A DNA stretch of 13,192 nt from Bacteroidota bacterium (GCA_005792205.1 SXSO01000119.1:1-13192); one strand, 5' to 3'; positions 1 to 9,055 are shown, numbered from the stretch's first letter. Program-made: numbers and translations. The notes: generated from the letters alone by a model not told the origin.

Positions 1-2
1 CA

Positions 3-2165
3 CAAGATACAGTTGAAGTAAACTCTAATTTGTCGAAAAAGAAAAAAAATATTCGTCAAAAAATAGTCATTCCAAAAATGGAGGGAGGAGTTAGAACTAT
101 ATTAGTTTATGGCAAACCACTTCTTGAACTCAAACGAGAAGGTGGAACTATGAAACCTCCTGAATATAAAGTTGATGAAGTCGTTATCATTTCTGAAAGA
201 ATTGAAAATAAAATTTCTTCTTCTACAACTTCATCTTCACTATTTACGCAAAACTATATTTCTGTTTTGCCGACAAGTAATTTTTCTGATTTGATAAGTT
301 TTATTCCTGGATTTACAGTTTTTAAACAAGATGGAATTGGAAAGAAATCAACTATTTTAACTCGTGGGTTTTATGGTGGAGGAGAAGCAGAATATGTAAC
401 AGTTTATGTTGATGGAATGAAAATAAACGATATTGAAAATGGATGTGTAAATTGGAGTTTAGTAAATACGAATGAAATCTCAAAGATGGAAGTTGTAAGA
501 GGAGCAACTTCATCTCTATATGGTGATTTATCAATGGGAGGAACAATCAACATTACAACGGAAAGAAAAAAGCCATCTACAATTTCACTTACTTTAGATG
601 GTGGAAGTTTCAATGAAAACAATTTTTCTGTTTCAACAAATGGACAAATAAAACAACTCACTTATCAATTGAGTTTTCATAACTCTAATTCGCAAGGTTT
701 TAGAAAACATAGCAATTGGAAAGAAAATAGTTTTAGAACAAAAATTTTTGTTCCAATAAATAACACTTCACTTCTCAATTTTCAATTCAATAAATTGGAA
801 AATAATTTTGATACACCATCTCCACTTACCGAAGACGAAATTACAAATGATAGAACTCAAAATAATTCAAGTTACGATAGAGATAATACACAAGAAAATC
901 GCTTCAATGGATCAATGAAATTTGAAAAAATATTTTCTCATTTTTTTGAATTTTCTACAAGCTTAAATTATTCAGAAAAAAATTCTAGCATAATGAAAAC
1001 TTATCCAGTTGCAGCATATTTTTTTGATACACAAGAAAAAAAACTTTTGACAAAATCAATTTTATTTGATTTTGTTTTCAATGTGAGTGATACAATTGAA
1101 GATGTTCCATATAAATTTGTTTTTGGTGGTGAAATTGAAAACCAAAGAATTGAAAACCAATATTTTGACATTGAAAAAATTTGGCTAGCAAGTGGATTTG
1201 GAACTCGTCAAAAGATTGGTTTATTTTTGATAAATGAAGTTCCAATTATTCCAACTTTAAAAATGAATTCTGGTTTTAGATTTGATTCTTACGATGATAA
1301 ATATGATATGTTTGGAAAAAATATTTCACAAAATTTATTTTCTCCAAAAATTGGGTTAAACTATCAACTTGCAAATATTATTGAAAACGATATTCCAGTT
1401 TATGATTTGAATGTTTATGCAAATGTTTCTCGCTCGTTTAAATCACCAACTTTGGAACAACTTTTTGACCAAAGAAAAATTATGGGAATTTCATTCTCCA
1501 ATAATGAACTTAAACCACAAAAAGCAGTTAATTTTGAAATTGGGTTTTACAATCGCGGAAGAATTATTGAAAGAAAACTTTATGCTGAACTTCAAACATC
1601 AATTTATTTCAATAAAATTGATGATGAAATTGATTTTGATATGTCGCAATTTCGCTATGCAAATATTTTGAAAACATCTCATTTTGGAATTGAAAATAGT
1701 TTGCATCTAAATTTTTTCCCAAATGCAAATATGTTTGTAAATCATTCTTATACCGAAGTTAAATTTGAAGATGGGGAAAACAAAAACAAATTTTTAAAAT
1801 CAATTCCAAAACATACAGCATCAATTGGAGCAACATACAAACATAAGACAAATATTTCAGGAACAGTTTCTTTGGTATATCGTGGAAGTCAGTTTTTAGA
1901 TGATGGAAATACAAGTTCTTTACAAGAAAATACGGTTTTAAATTTTCGTGTTGCTTACAAAAAGAAAAATATTCGTATGTATTTTGATATGGAAAATTTA
2001 CTTGGAAAAGAATTCAATTATACGGGATTTATTTTACCAATTATGGATGAATATTACCAAGTTGTTGGAAGTCAAAAATATTTTTATCCCGCATCTCCAA
2101 CTTCATTTCATTTTGGAATTGAATATCAACTTGATGCAGAATTTCTTTCTAAAAAAGAATTTTGA
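3..2165 (+). CDS. TonB-dependent outer-membrane receptor, 5' end missing
   Basis: This is a TonB-dependent receptor, a 22-strand-type outer-membrane barrel that imports a ligand using energy passed on by TonB. The frame is open to the left edge. A TTG at 30 could start it, but no signal peptide follows and an outer-membrane protein needs one, so the true start is probably upstream of the window. A TonB-box-like DEVVIIS lies at about 174-194. The plug domain follows to about 565, with the hallmark VVRGATSSLYG and GGTINI near 492-551. The rest is an aromatic-rich barrel of alternating strands, including a typical NVSRSFKSPTLEQLF segment near 1420-1464. The ligand cannot be told from sequence; vitamin-, siderophore- and peptide-type receptors share this layout. 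The stop is TGA at 2163-2165. The next gene starts 87 bases later on the same strand and encodes a secreted protein, so both may act at the cell surface. Family assignment is firm; substrate is unknown. Confidence 0.93.
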   Translation, partial: QDTVEVNSNLSKKKKNIRQKIVIPKMEGGVRTILVYGKPLLELKREGGTMKPPEYKVDEVVIISERIENKISSSTTSSSLFTQNYISVLPTSNFSDLISFIPGFTVFKQDGIGKKSTILTRGFYGGGEAEYVTVYVDGMKINDIENGCVNWSLVNTNEISKMEVVRGATSSLYGDLSMGGTINITTERKKPSTISLTLDGGSFNENNFSVSTNGQIKQLTYQLSFHNSNSQGFRKHSNWKENSFRTKIFVPINNTSLLNFQFNKLENNFDTPSPLTEDEITNDRTQNNSSYDRDNTQENRFNGSMKFEKIFSHFFEFSTSLNYSEKNSSIMKTYPVAAYFFDTQEKKLLTKSILFDFVFNVSDTIEDVPYKFVFGGEIENQRIENQYFDIEKIWLASGFGTRQKIGLFLINEVPIIPTLKMNSGFRFDSYDDKYDMFGKNISQNLFSPKIGLNYQLANIIENDIPVYDLNVYANVSRSFKSPTLEQLFDQRKIMGISFSNNELKPQKAVNFEIGFYNRGRIIERKLYAELQTSIYFNKIDDEIDFDMSQFRYANILKTSHFGIENSLHLNFFPNANMFVNHSYTEVKFEDGENKNKFLKSIPKHTASIGATYKHKTNISGTVSLVYRGSQFLDDGNTSSLQENTVLNFRVAYKKKNIRMYFDMENLLGKEFNYTGFILPIMDEYYQVVGSQKYFYPASPTSFHFGIEYQLDAEFLSKKEF

Positions 2166-2176
2166 TGAACTTAATT

Positions 2177-2210
2177 TTGAATAACATAAACTTTTACATA
2201 TATTCATTTG
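2177..2210 (+). promoter_or_regulatory. Possible Bacteroidota-type promoter for the giant secreted protein
   Basis: TTG at 2177-2179 is followed after 23 bases by TTCATTTG at 2203-2210. That is one mismatch from the Bacteroidota -7 element TAnnTTTG, with spacing at the long end of what is reported for Flavobacteria. Transcription would start near 2217, leaving a leader of about 36 bases before the ATG at 2253. In AT-rich DNA such a match can arise by chance, and read-through from the receptor gene is an alternative. Confidence 0.3.
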
Positions 2211-2252
2211 TCCATAAACATATTTTATAATGCAACTAAACCCAATTCTGTT

Positions 2253-5200
2253 ATGAAACTAAAAAATATATTACTTATCAATTTTTTCATTTTTGTTTTT
2301 TCCATTTCTTATTCCCAACAATGGATGGAAAATGTTCCAAAAGAAGAGGAGCAAAATTTTTATAAAATTCAAGAAGAATTTAAGAAACATTGGGAAGGAA
2401 AAGATTTTAAACAAAAAGGAATTGGATGGAAACAATTTAAACGATGGGAGTGGTTTTGGGAAAGTCGTATATATCCAAGTGGAGTTTTGCCACAACCAGA
2501 TATTTTGAAAACAAAAATTGAAGCGCATTTGTCTCAATTTCCAAATCAGAAATCAAACGCATCTGCAAATTGGACTTTGATTGGTCCAAATGTAATTCCA
2601 GCAAATGGAGGAGGTGTTGGAAGAATAAATTGTGTAGCAGTTCATCCAACAAATACAAGTATAATTTTTACTGGTTCTGCTGCTGGAGGTCTTTGGAAAT
2701 CTACAAACGGTGGAACAACTTGGACTACAAATACAGATAATTTTGGTTCACTTGGAGTTAGTTCAATTGCATTTGATCCTGTTAATTCCGACATAATGTA
2801 TATTGCAACCGGTGATGGCGATGTGAATGATACATATAGTATTGGAATTTTAAAATCTACAGATGGTGGAAATAGTTGGAATCAAACCGGATTAAATTGG
2901 ACTCAATCTCAAGTGAGAAGAATTAGCACAGTTATAGTTCATCCAACTGATGCAAATATAATTCTTTCTGCAACAAGTAATGGAGTTTATAGATCTTCAA
3001 ATGCAGGAGTAAGTTGGACACAAGTAGCAACAGGTGATTTTAAAGATTTAGAAGTAAATAAAACTAATCCAACAATTTGGTATGCTGCTTATACTGGAAA
3101 CGGAATTTATAAATCTACAAATACGGGAACAAGTTTCACAAAACTAACAAGTGGATTACCAACTTCTGGATTTGGAAGAATTGCAATATCGGTTGCACAA
3201 TCATATCCATCTACAATTTATGGCTTGTATGTGAATGCAAATCAAGGATATTATGGTTTGTATAAATCAACAAATGATGGTTCAACTTGGACACAACAAT
3301 CTACTTCTCCAAATGTTTTATCTTGGGATGGAACAGGAACAGATGGTCAAGGATGGTATGATTTGGTTTTAGATACTGATCCTACAAATGCAAATACAGT
3401 TTATGTTGGTGGCGTAAATATGTATAAATCTGCTGATGGTGGAGTAAATTGGACAAAAATTTCACATTGGTATAGTGGAGCAGGATATCCATATGTTCAC
3501 GCTGATATGCATGGTTTTACATTTATGCCAAATTCACCAAACACTATATTTTCAGGAAATGATGGCGGAATTTTTAAATCTACAGATGGAGGCAGTAGTT
3601 GGACTGATTTAAGTGGAGGAGGTTTGGCAGTAACTCAGTTTTATAAGCTTGGAACATCTCAAACAAATGTAAATAGAATTTATGCAGGAGCACAAGATAA
3701 CGGCACTGATAGATATTTAAGTGGAGCATGGAGGAGAATTATTGGTGGTGATGGAATGGAAGCATTGATTGATTATTCAAATGAGCAAATTGGTTATGGT
3801 GAATTATATTATGGGGACATTCATAGAACAACAAATGGAGGAACTTCATTTTCAAGTATACGTAGTGGAATTACTGAAGATGGTGGATGGGTTACTCCTT
3901 ATGTTATAAATCCAATAAATCCTCGTTCACTTTATTTAGGAACTACAAAAGTTTATAAAACCGTAAATCGTGGAGATAGTTGGAGTGCAATTAGTTCTGC
4001 TTTAACTGGATCTACATTTGATAATGTTGTAGTTTCTCCATCTGATACAAATACACTTTATGTTTCAGATGGCTCAAGAGTTTTTAAAACAACAAATGGT
4101 GGAACAAACTGGAGTGAAGTTTCTACAGGAGTTGCAGGATTTGTAACTTACATTGCTATACATCCAACAAATCCACAAATTGTTTATATTACAATTTCAG
4201 GATTTGGAACAACTAAAGTTCAAAAATCTATAAATGGAGGAACAAGTTGGACAAATATGTCAACAGGACTTCCAAGTATTCCAACAAACTGTATTTCAAT
4301 TCATCCAAACAATTCTGAACAAATTGTAGTTGGAACTGATGTAGGAATTTATTATTCAGGAAATGGCGGAACAAGTTGGGAACTATTTTCTACAGGACTT
4401 CCAAATGTAATTGTGAATGAACTTGAATTTCATCTTTCATCAAATAAACTTCGTGCTGCAACTTATGGAAGAGGAATTTGGGAAACACCATTTACAACAA
4501 TTCAACTTGGATCAATTGCTGGAACAGTGTTCAATGATGCAAACAATAATGGAATTAAAGATGCAAATGAAAGCATGCTTTCAAATTGGAAAGTAAAATT
4601 AAGTGGAGCAAAAGTTGATTCAATGATGACAGATGGAAATGGAAATTACAACTTTTTTTCACTCAATGATGGAAATTATCAAGTATCACAAGTTGTGCAA
4701 ACAGGATGGACACAAACACTTCCAACAAATAATGGAATTTATTCTGTAACAATTACAAGTGCAAATTCAATTACAGGAAAGGACTTTGGAAATTATAAAC
4801 CTTCAGGAAATATAAGTGGAATAGTATTCAACGATGCAAACAATAATGGAACAAAAGATGCAAATGAAATTGGGCTTTCAAATTGGAAAGTAAAAATAAA
4901 TGGCCCACAAATTGATTCCATTTTTACTGATGTAAGTGGAAATTATTCTTTTATTAGTATTCCAGTTGGAACTTATACAATCAGTGAAGAAATTCAAAAT
5001 GGATGGACATTGACTTATCCAAATGGAGGAACTCACACAATAAATCTTTCTTCTGGACAAAATGTTGTTGATAAAAGTTTTGGAAATTATTCATTGTTTT
5101 TAGTGAATGAAAGTTTTGAATCTGCTACGTTTCCTCCAAGTGGATGGACAAATGCAGTTGTTGCTGGAAGTGGAAGTGGATGGATAAGAAAAACCGATAT

Positions 5201-8200
5201 TCCACACACGGGAAGTGGATATGCGTTTTGTGATTTTCAAGCAGCAGGAACTAATGGAAGCAAAATGTTAATTACTTCACAAATAGTTTCAGGAACAGGA
5301 CAAAAGACACTCAAATTTTGGGTGAGAAGAGGTTTCGCTTCAATTTATCCTCCTGATACTTTGTATGTAAAAATTTCTACAAGTAACACGCCGTCCAATT
5401 TTACGACAACAATTTATAAATGTTATACTGGTGATACAACTGGTGGAAATCCAAATATATATTCGCGAACTTACAAAGAGTTTGTAGTTAATTTTAATTT
5501 CAATGGAAATTTTTATCTTGCATTTGATCATCAAGATAACGATGGACAAAGTTTATTTTTAGATGGTATAACATTAAATGAATCACAAGTTCTTTTAGGA
5601 AGTGTAAGTGGAACAGTGTTCAATGATGCAAACAATAATGGAATTAAAGATGCAAATGAAAGCATGCTTTCAAATTGGAAAGTGAAACTAAATGGAGCAA
5701 AAGTTGATTCATTTATTACTGATGCAAACGGAATTTACACATTCTCAAATCTTTCTGCGGGAACTTACACCATAAGTGAAGTAGTTCAAAGTGGATGGAT
5801 ATTGACTTATCCGAATGGAGGAACTCATACAGTAAATCTTTCTGCGGGTCAAAATGTTGTTGATAAAAATTTTGGAAACTATTTACAATTGGGAAGTATT
5901 ACAGGAGTTGTGTTTTTAGATAATGATGGAGATGGAATTAAAGATGCAAATGAATCTGGAATTCAAAATATAAAAGTAAAATTAAGTGGAACAAAAGTTG
6001 ATTCCGTTATTACAAATGCAAATGGAAGTTACACATTCTCATCTCTTTCTGCGGGAAGTTACACTATAAGTGAAGAAACTCAAAATGGATGGATATTGAC
6101 TTATCCAAATGGAGAAACTCATACAGTAAATCTTTCTGCGGGTCAAAATGTAATTGATAAAAATTTTGGTGTGTTTCAATATGGAAAGTTAAATGGAAAC
6201 ATTTTTTATGACGAAAATGGAAACGGAATTAAAGATGCAAACGAAAGTGGAATTTCAAATTGGAAAGTAAAACTAAGTGGATCAAAAACTGATTCATTTT
6301 TTACTGATGCAAGTGGAAATTTTGTCTATGAAAAACTTAAAATTGGAAACTATACTTTAACTGAAGTTATCCAAAATAATTGGTATCAAACATTTCCAAT
6401 AAATACCCACTCATTTAGTGTTCCTTCAAGTGGAATGAATATTACAGATAAAAATTTTGGAAATTCTCAATATGGTTCTATTAGTGGAATTGTATTTGTA
6501 GATAACAACGGAAATGGAATTAAAGATGTTGGTGAAAACAGTGTTTCAAATTGGAAAGTAAAATTAAGTGGAGAAAAACTTGATTCCGTTATTACAAATG
6601 AAAATGGAAATTACACATTCTCATCTCTTAGAATTGGAAATTACAATGTTTCTCTTTCTTTGCAAAGTGGATTTATTTCAACTTTTCCAACACTATCTTC
6701 ATATTCTTTTTATCTTACAAGTGGAACAAACGCAATTGATAAAAATTTTGGAGTGTTTCAATATGGAACAATTTCCGGAATTGTATTTGAGGATATAAAT
6801 GGTAACTCTATTCAAGATGGAAATGAAGTTGGAGTTCAAAATATAAAAGTAAAATTGAGTGGAGCAAAAGTTGATTCCGTTATTACAAACGCAAGTGGAA
6901 ATTATAGTTTCATTTCTTTACTTTCGGGAAATTATTCTATTGCAATTGAACTTCCAAATAATTCTGAACAAACATTTCCACAATCTCAAGTTTCAATTTT
7001 AATTCAAAGTGGTGAAACAAGTTTTCAAAAATTTGGCATATTCAAACTTGGTTTTGTAAGTGGAAATGTTTTCAACGATTTGAATGGAAATCAAACAAAA
7101 GATGCAAATGAAATTGGAATTTCTAATGCAAAAATTGTAGCATTAAATAATAATATCAATGATACAAGTTCAACTGATGCAAATGGAAATTTTATAATTT
7201 CAAATTTGCGAAGTGGAAATTTAAGTATTAATGTTTTTGCGGTTTCAAATTCCAATATTATAAATTCTTCAACACAAAAACAATATACAATTACAAGTGG
7301 ATTTCAAAGTGTGGAAAATTATTTTGATATTTTTTATCCTTCAACAATTAGTGGAAAAAAATATCACGACTTAAATGCAAATGGAACACTTGATAACAAT
7401 GAAACAGGAATTGAAAATGCAACAATTTATCTTTCCAAAAATTCTTCTTTCATTGATAGTGTGCAAACAAACGCAAATGGAGAATATATTTTCACAAACT
7501 TACAAAGTGGAAGTTATAGTGTGTTTTCATCTCCAAGTTATGAAAATGGAGTTATTGAAAATTCTACATATGAAATTGTTTCAACTTCTGGTTCAGAAAA
7601 TTCAAATTACAATTTTGCAGAGTATAGATATGCAACACTTACAGTAGAAAATTATATTGATGGAGACAATGATATTTCTACAACTGATGATAGAAGTGAA
7701 AAAGAGTGGACTACTTCAATTTACAACAATAACGAACTCATTACAACTCAAAATAGTTTTTCAATTGTATTGGAAAATTTAATTCCGGGAAATTATTCCA
7801 TTTCTCGCAACGATAGTTTGTTGTATGATTTGATTGCGGTTTTATTCAATGACACAAATATACTTTCACAAAATGAAAACATTTCATTTACACTTCAAAG
7901 CAATGAAAATTCAACTGTTCAATTTGTAAGTATATTTAAAGATACAAGTAAATTCAGAACATTTATTTCATCAATTGATTTTTCATTGAAAGCAAATAAA
8001 CTTTCAGTAAAAAATAAGGTTGTAACAGTTGCAAATGTTCGTGATACTGTTGCGAAGTATTTAAAAGGTATTACACTTGGACTTCCACAAACTCATCAAG
8101 ATAGTTTGAAACAATATGGATGGATGTATTGGAAAACTGGAACTGATGTTTCAAAATTTTATACATCAGCACACACACTTTCTTCCAAACCATTTGATTC

Positions 8201-8924
8201 AATTCGTGTTGAAGGAAAAAAAGCAAAAGTATTTTTGAAACTCCAAAAACTTACTCGTAAAGTATATAATAATCCACTTGCGGAACAATTTACAATTTTC
8301 AAAATCAATGTTGGAGCAAGTTTATATGGAATTACTCCAACTGGTTTTATTGATTTGATATATGAAAAAGATGGAAGTATTTTTGATGGAATGAGTTTGG
8401 GAAATATGGCAATAAAAATTGATACAATAATGACAAAATGGAAATATAACGGAAGTAGTTTTGATTATGAAGCAGTAAAAAATTCACTTGTTGAAATCAA
8501 TTCTGCTTTTTATTCAACACTCAACGATACTGATATTATTAGTATTTCTCCACTTCAAATTGATGGCAATAAAATGCTTTTTGAGAGTTCATTTTTACAA
8601 CGTGGAAATAGTTTGCGAAATACTTTGTGGTTGAATTCATATCAAGGAAATTTACCAACAGAATTTTTACTTTCGCAAAATTATCCAAACCCATTTAATC
8701 CGAATACAACAATTTCGTTTTCGTTAGTTGATATGGAGTTTGTATCATTAAAGATTTATGATATTCTTGGACGAGAAATAAAAACACTAATAAACAATGA
8801 AGAAATGGAAAGTGGATTTTACGAAATTGATTTTGACGCAACAAACTTAAACAGTGGAATTTATTTTTACAAACTCACGACAAATAATTTTTCCGAAATG
8901 AAGAAAATGATTTTGATAAAATAA
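2253..8924 (+). CDS. Giant T9SS-secreted propeller/SdrD_B-repeat surface protein
   Basis: A 2223-residue secreted modular protein. I chose ATG 2253, not the in-frame TTG at 2208, because a signal peptide starts there (residues 1-22, ending SISYSQ). Residues 23-106 are a charged, Trp-rich leader with FKRWEWFWESRIYPSG, a leader style I associate with T9SS propeller proteins. Residues 107-752 are a beta-propeller with 12 Asp-box motifs of the type STNGGTTW, the first at 150 and the last at 702, as in VPS10/sortilin-like and GH74-like propellers. Residues 753-946 and 1116 to about 1896 are SdrD_B-like Ig-fold repeats with acidic DxNxNGxxDxxE loops that probably bind calcium. Residues 947-1115 are an adhesin-type domain set between repeats 2 and 3. 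Residues 1897-2130 are unrecognised. Residues about 2134-2223 are a T9SS type A sorting domain (NYPNPFNPNTTISF, then KIYDILGREI, ending KKMILIK). I infer a stalk-like adhesin or binding protein exported across the outer membrane. No catalytic residues could be assigned, so a glycosidase role is open. Confidence 0.92.
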   Translation: MKLKNILLINFFIFVFSISYSQQWMENVPKEEEQNFYKIQEEFKKHWEGKDFKQKGIGWKQFKRWEWFWESRIYPSGVLPQPDILKTKIEAHLSQFPNQKSNASANWTLIGPNVIPANGGGVGRINCVAVHPTNTSIIFTGSAAGGLWKSTNGGTTWTTNTDNFGSLGVSSIAFDPVNSDIMYIATGDGDVNDTYSIGILKSTDGGNSWNQTGLNWTQSQVRRISTVIVHPTDANIILSATSNGVYRSSNAGVSWTQVATGDFKDLEVNKTNPTIWYAAYTGNGIYKSTNTGTSFTKLTSGLPTSGFGRIAISVAQSYPSTIYGLYVNANQGYYGLYKSTNDGSTWTQQSTSPNVLSWDGTGTDGQGWYDLVLDTDPTNANTVYVGGVNMYKSADGGVNWTKISHWYSGAGYPYVHADMHGFTFMPNSPNTIFSGNDGGIFKSTDGGSSWTDLSGGGLAVTQFYKLGTSQTNVNRIYAGAQDNGTDRYLSGAWRRIIGGDGMEALIDYSNEQIGYGELYYGDIHRTTNGGTSFSSIRSGITEDGGWVTPYVINPINPRSLYLGTTKVYKTVNRGDSWSAISSALTGSTFDNVVVSPSDTNTLYVSDGSRVFKTTNGGTNWSEVSTGVAGFVTYIAIHPTNPQIVYITISGFGTTKVQKSINGGTSWTNMSTGLPSIPTNCISIHPNNSEQIVVGTDVGIYYSGNGGTSWELFSTGLPNVIVNELEFHLSSNKLRAATYGRGIWETPFTTIQLGSIAGTVFNDANNNGIKDANESMLSNWKVKLSGAKVDSMMTDGNGNYNFFSLNDGNYQVSQVVQTGWTQTLPTNNGIYSVTITSANSITGKDFGNYKPSGNISGIVFNDANNNGTKDANEIGLSNWKVKINGPQIDSIFTDVSGNYSFISIPVGTYTISEEIQNGWTLTYPNGGTHTINLSSGQNVVDKSFGNYSLFLVNESFESATFPPSGWTNAVVAGSGSGWIRKTDIPHTGSGYAFCDFQAAGTNGSKMLITSQIVSGTGQKTLKFWVRRGFASIYPPDTLYVKISTSNTPSNFTTTIYKCYTGDTTGGNPNIYSRTYKEFVVNFNFNGNFYLAFDHQDNDGQSLFLDGITLNESQVLLGSVSGTVFNDANNNGIKDANESMLSNWKVKLNGAKVDSFITDANGIYTFSNLSAGTYTISEVVQSGWILTYPNGGTHTVNLSAGQNVVDKNFGNYLQLGSITGVVFLDNDGDGIKDANESGIQNIKVKLSGTKVDSVITNANGSYTFSSLSAGSYTISEETQNGWILTYPNGETHTVNLSAGQNVIDKNFGVFQYGKLNGNIFYDENGNGIKDANESGISNWKVKLSGSKTDSFFTDASGNFVYEKLKIGNYTLTEVIQNNWYQTFPINTHSFSVPSSGMNITDKNFGNSQYGSISGIVFVDNNGNGIKDVGENSVSNWKVKLSGEKLDSVITNENGNYTFSSLRIGNYNVSLSLQSGFISTFPTLSSYSFYLTSGTNAIDKNFGVFQYGTISGIVFEDINGNSIQDGNEVGVQNIKVKLSGAKVDSVITNASGNYSFISLLSGNYSIAIELPNNSEQTFPQSQVSILIQSGETSFQKFGIFKLGFVSGNVFNDLNGNQTKDANEIGISNAKIVALNNNINDTSSTDANGNFIISNLRSGNLSINVFAVSNSNIINSSTQKQYTITSGFQSVENYFDIFYPSTISGKKYHDLNANGTLDNNETGIENATIYLSKNSSFIDSVQTNANGEYIFTNLQSGSYSVFSSPSYENGVIENSTYEIVSTSGSENSNYNFAEYRYATLTVENYIDGDNDISTTDDRSEKEWTTSIYNNNELITTQNSFSIVLENLIPGNYSISRNDSLLYDLIAVLFNDTNILSQNENISFTLQSNENSTVQFVSIFKDTSKFRTFISSIDFSLKANKLSVKNKVVTVANVRDTVAKYLKGITLGLPQTHQDSLKQYGWMYWKTGTDVSKFYTSAHTLSSKPFDSIRVEGKKAKVFLKLQKLTRKVYNNPLAEQFTIFKINVGASLYGITPTGFIDLIYEKDGSIFDGMSLGNMAIKIDTIMTKWKYNGSSFDYEAVKNSLVEINSAFYSTLNDTDIISISPLQIDGNKMLFESSFLQRGNSLRNTLWLNSYQGNLPTEFLLSQNYPNPFNPNTTISFSLVDMEFVSLKIYDILGREIKTLINNEEMESGFYEIDFDATNLNSGIYFYKLTTNNFSEMKKMILIK
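2571..4508 (+). other. Asp-box (BNR/VPS10-like) beta-propeller region, 12 motifs
   Basis: Residues 107-752 of the giant secreted protein. It opens with NWTLIGP and carries 12 S-x-N/D-x-G-x-[ST]-[WF] Asp-box hairpins, among them STDGGNSW, SADGGVNW, STDGGSSW and SINGGTSW. Several are preceded about 30 residues upstream by a strand with the pattern 'hPTNxxIIYxG'. Twelve boxes over about 645 residues fit one ten-bladed VPS10-type propeller or two seven-bladed GH74-type propellers better than one six-bladed sialidase. The sequence alone does not settle which. Confidence 0.8.
4509..5090 (+). repeat. SdrD_B-like repeats 1 and 2
   Basis: Two Ig-fold repeats of about 95 residues: 4509-4802 and 4806-5090. 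Each starts G-S/N-I-x-G-x-V-F-N-D-A-N-N-N-G, has a core NWKVK(L/I)(S/N)G, then D(S/G)NGNY-like and FGNY at the end. This is the pattern of the SdrD_B domain known from staphylococcal Sdr proteins, whose acidic loop binds calcium and stiffens the stalk. Calcium binding here is inferred from the family. Confidence 0.8.
4520..4594 (+). repeat. 75-bp perfect direct repeat, copy 1 (in SdrD_B repeat 1)
   Basis: Identical base for base to 5609-5683. It covers the calcium-loop half of the SdrD_B repeat, from the V-F-N-D strand to the NWKV strand. The identity includes synonymous positions, so it reflects recent duplication or gene conversion rather than selection on protein. Confidence 0.9.
5091..5597 (+). 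other. Adhesin-type (cleaved-adhesin/jelly-roll-like) domain within the repeat array
   Basis: Residues 947-1115 of the giant protein. The segment begins NESFESATFPPSGWTN, has a central LKFWVRRG strand and ends with YLAFDHQDNDGQSLFLDGI. This start-to-end pattern is typical of the cleaved-adhesin/choice-of-anchor domains of Bacteroidota secreted proteins, which form beta-sandwiches and often bind carbohydrate or surfaces. It has no SdrD_B features, so it interrupts the repeat array between repeats 2 and 3. Confidence 0.7.
5598..7940 (+). repeat. SdrD_B-like repeats 3 to 9 plus a degenerate tenth
   Basis: Repeats begin at 5598, 5892, 6183, 6474, 6765, 7050 and 7341, about 95-97 residues apart. 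A tenth, weaker unit starts near 7632 (ATLTVENYIDGDND). Repeats 3 to 6 keep the full D-x-N/D-x-[ND]-G-x-x-D loop and end in NFG. Repeat 7 loses the closing pattern and repeats 8 to 10 diverge steadily (NQTKDANE, NGTLDNNE, DISTTDD). The decay gradient suggests that the N-terminal copies arose or were homogenised most recently. The right edge of the tenth unit is approximate. Confidence 0.78.
5609..5683 (+). repeat. 75-bp perfect direct repeat, copy 2 (in SdrD_B repeat 3)
   Basis: Identical to 4520-4594. The two copies lie 1089 bases apart, a multiple of three, so recombination between them would delete one repeat, its neighbour and the adhesin-type domain in frame. Confidence 0.9.
8652..8921 (+). 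other. T9SS type A C-terminal sorting domain
   Basis: Residues 2134-2223 of the giant protein. It contains SQNYPNPFNPNTTISFSL, a LKIYDILGREIKTL strand pair, SGIYFYKL and the terminal basic KKMILIK. This is the known C-terminal signal that takes periplasmic cargo through the type IX secretion system and is usually removed on the cell surface. Confidence 0.93.
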
Positions 8925-8944
8925 GTTTTTAGTTATCGTCGTTA

Positions 8945-8988
8945 AAAAATGGGACACGAAGTTTATTTGTGTCCCATTTTTGTTTTTT
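8945..8988 (+). terminator. Intrinsic (Rho-independent) terminator after the giant protein gene
   Basis: A perfect 13-bp stem, 8945-8957 against 8969-8981 with GGGACAC/GTGTCCC at its core, closes an 11-base loop. Its A-rich left foot pairs with the T-run, and T-rich sequence continues to 8988. It lies 20 bases after the TAA stop. The A-run on the left side means it could also work on the minus strand, although no minus-strand gene ends here. Confidence 0.9.
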
Positions 8989-9055
8989 AGAGACGGGGAA
9001 TTATTCCAAAAAAATCCCGTTTTGGTACAAAAAACCACTTTTTACTATACAAAAA

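Noticed and set aside
404..661. Minus-strand open frames inside the receptor gene (also 352-546).
   Set aside because: They overlap a strongly supported + strand gene and their translations show only complement-of-coding composition.
2208..2252. TTG start at 2208 for the giant protein.
   Set aside because: It would place 15 residues ahead of a clean signal peptide and coincides with a possible promoter element; ATG 2253 fits better.
8993..9023. A second hairpin (ACGGG at 8993-8997 with CCCGT at 9016-9020, then TTT) looked like a back-up terminator.
   Set aside because: The stem is only 5 bp with an 18-base loop and a short T-run; the 13-bp terminator just upstream suffices.
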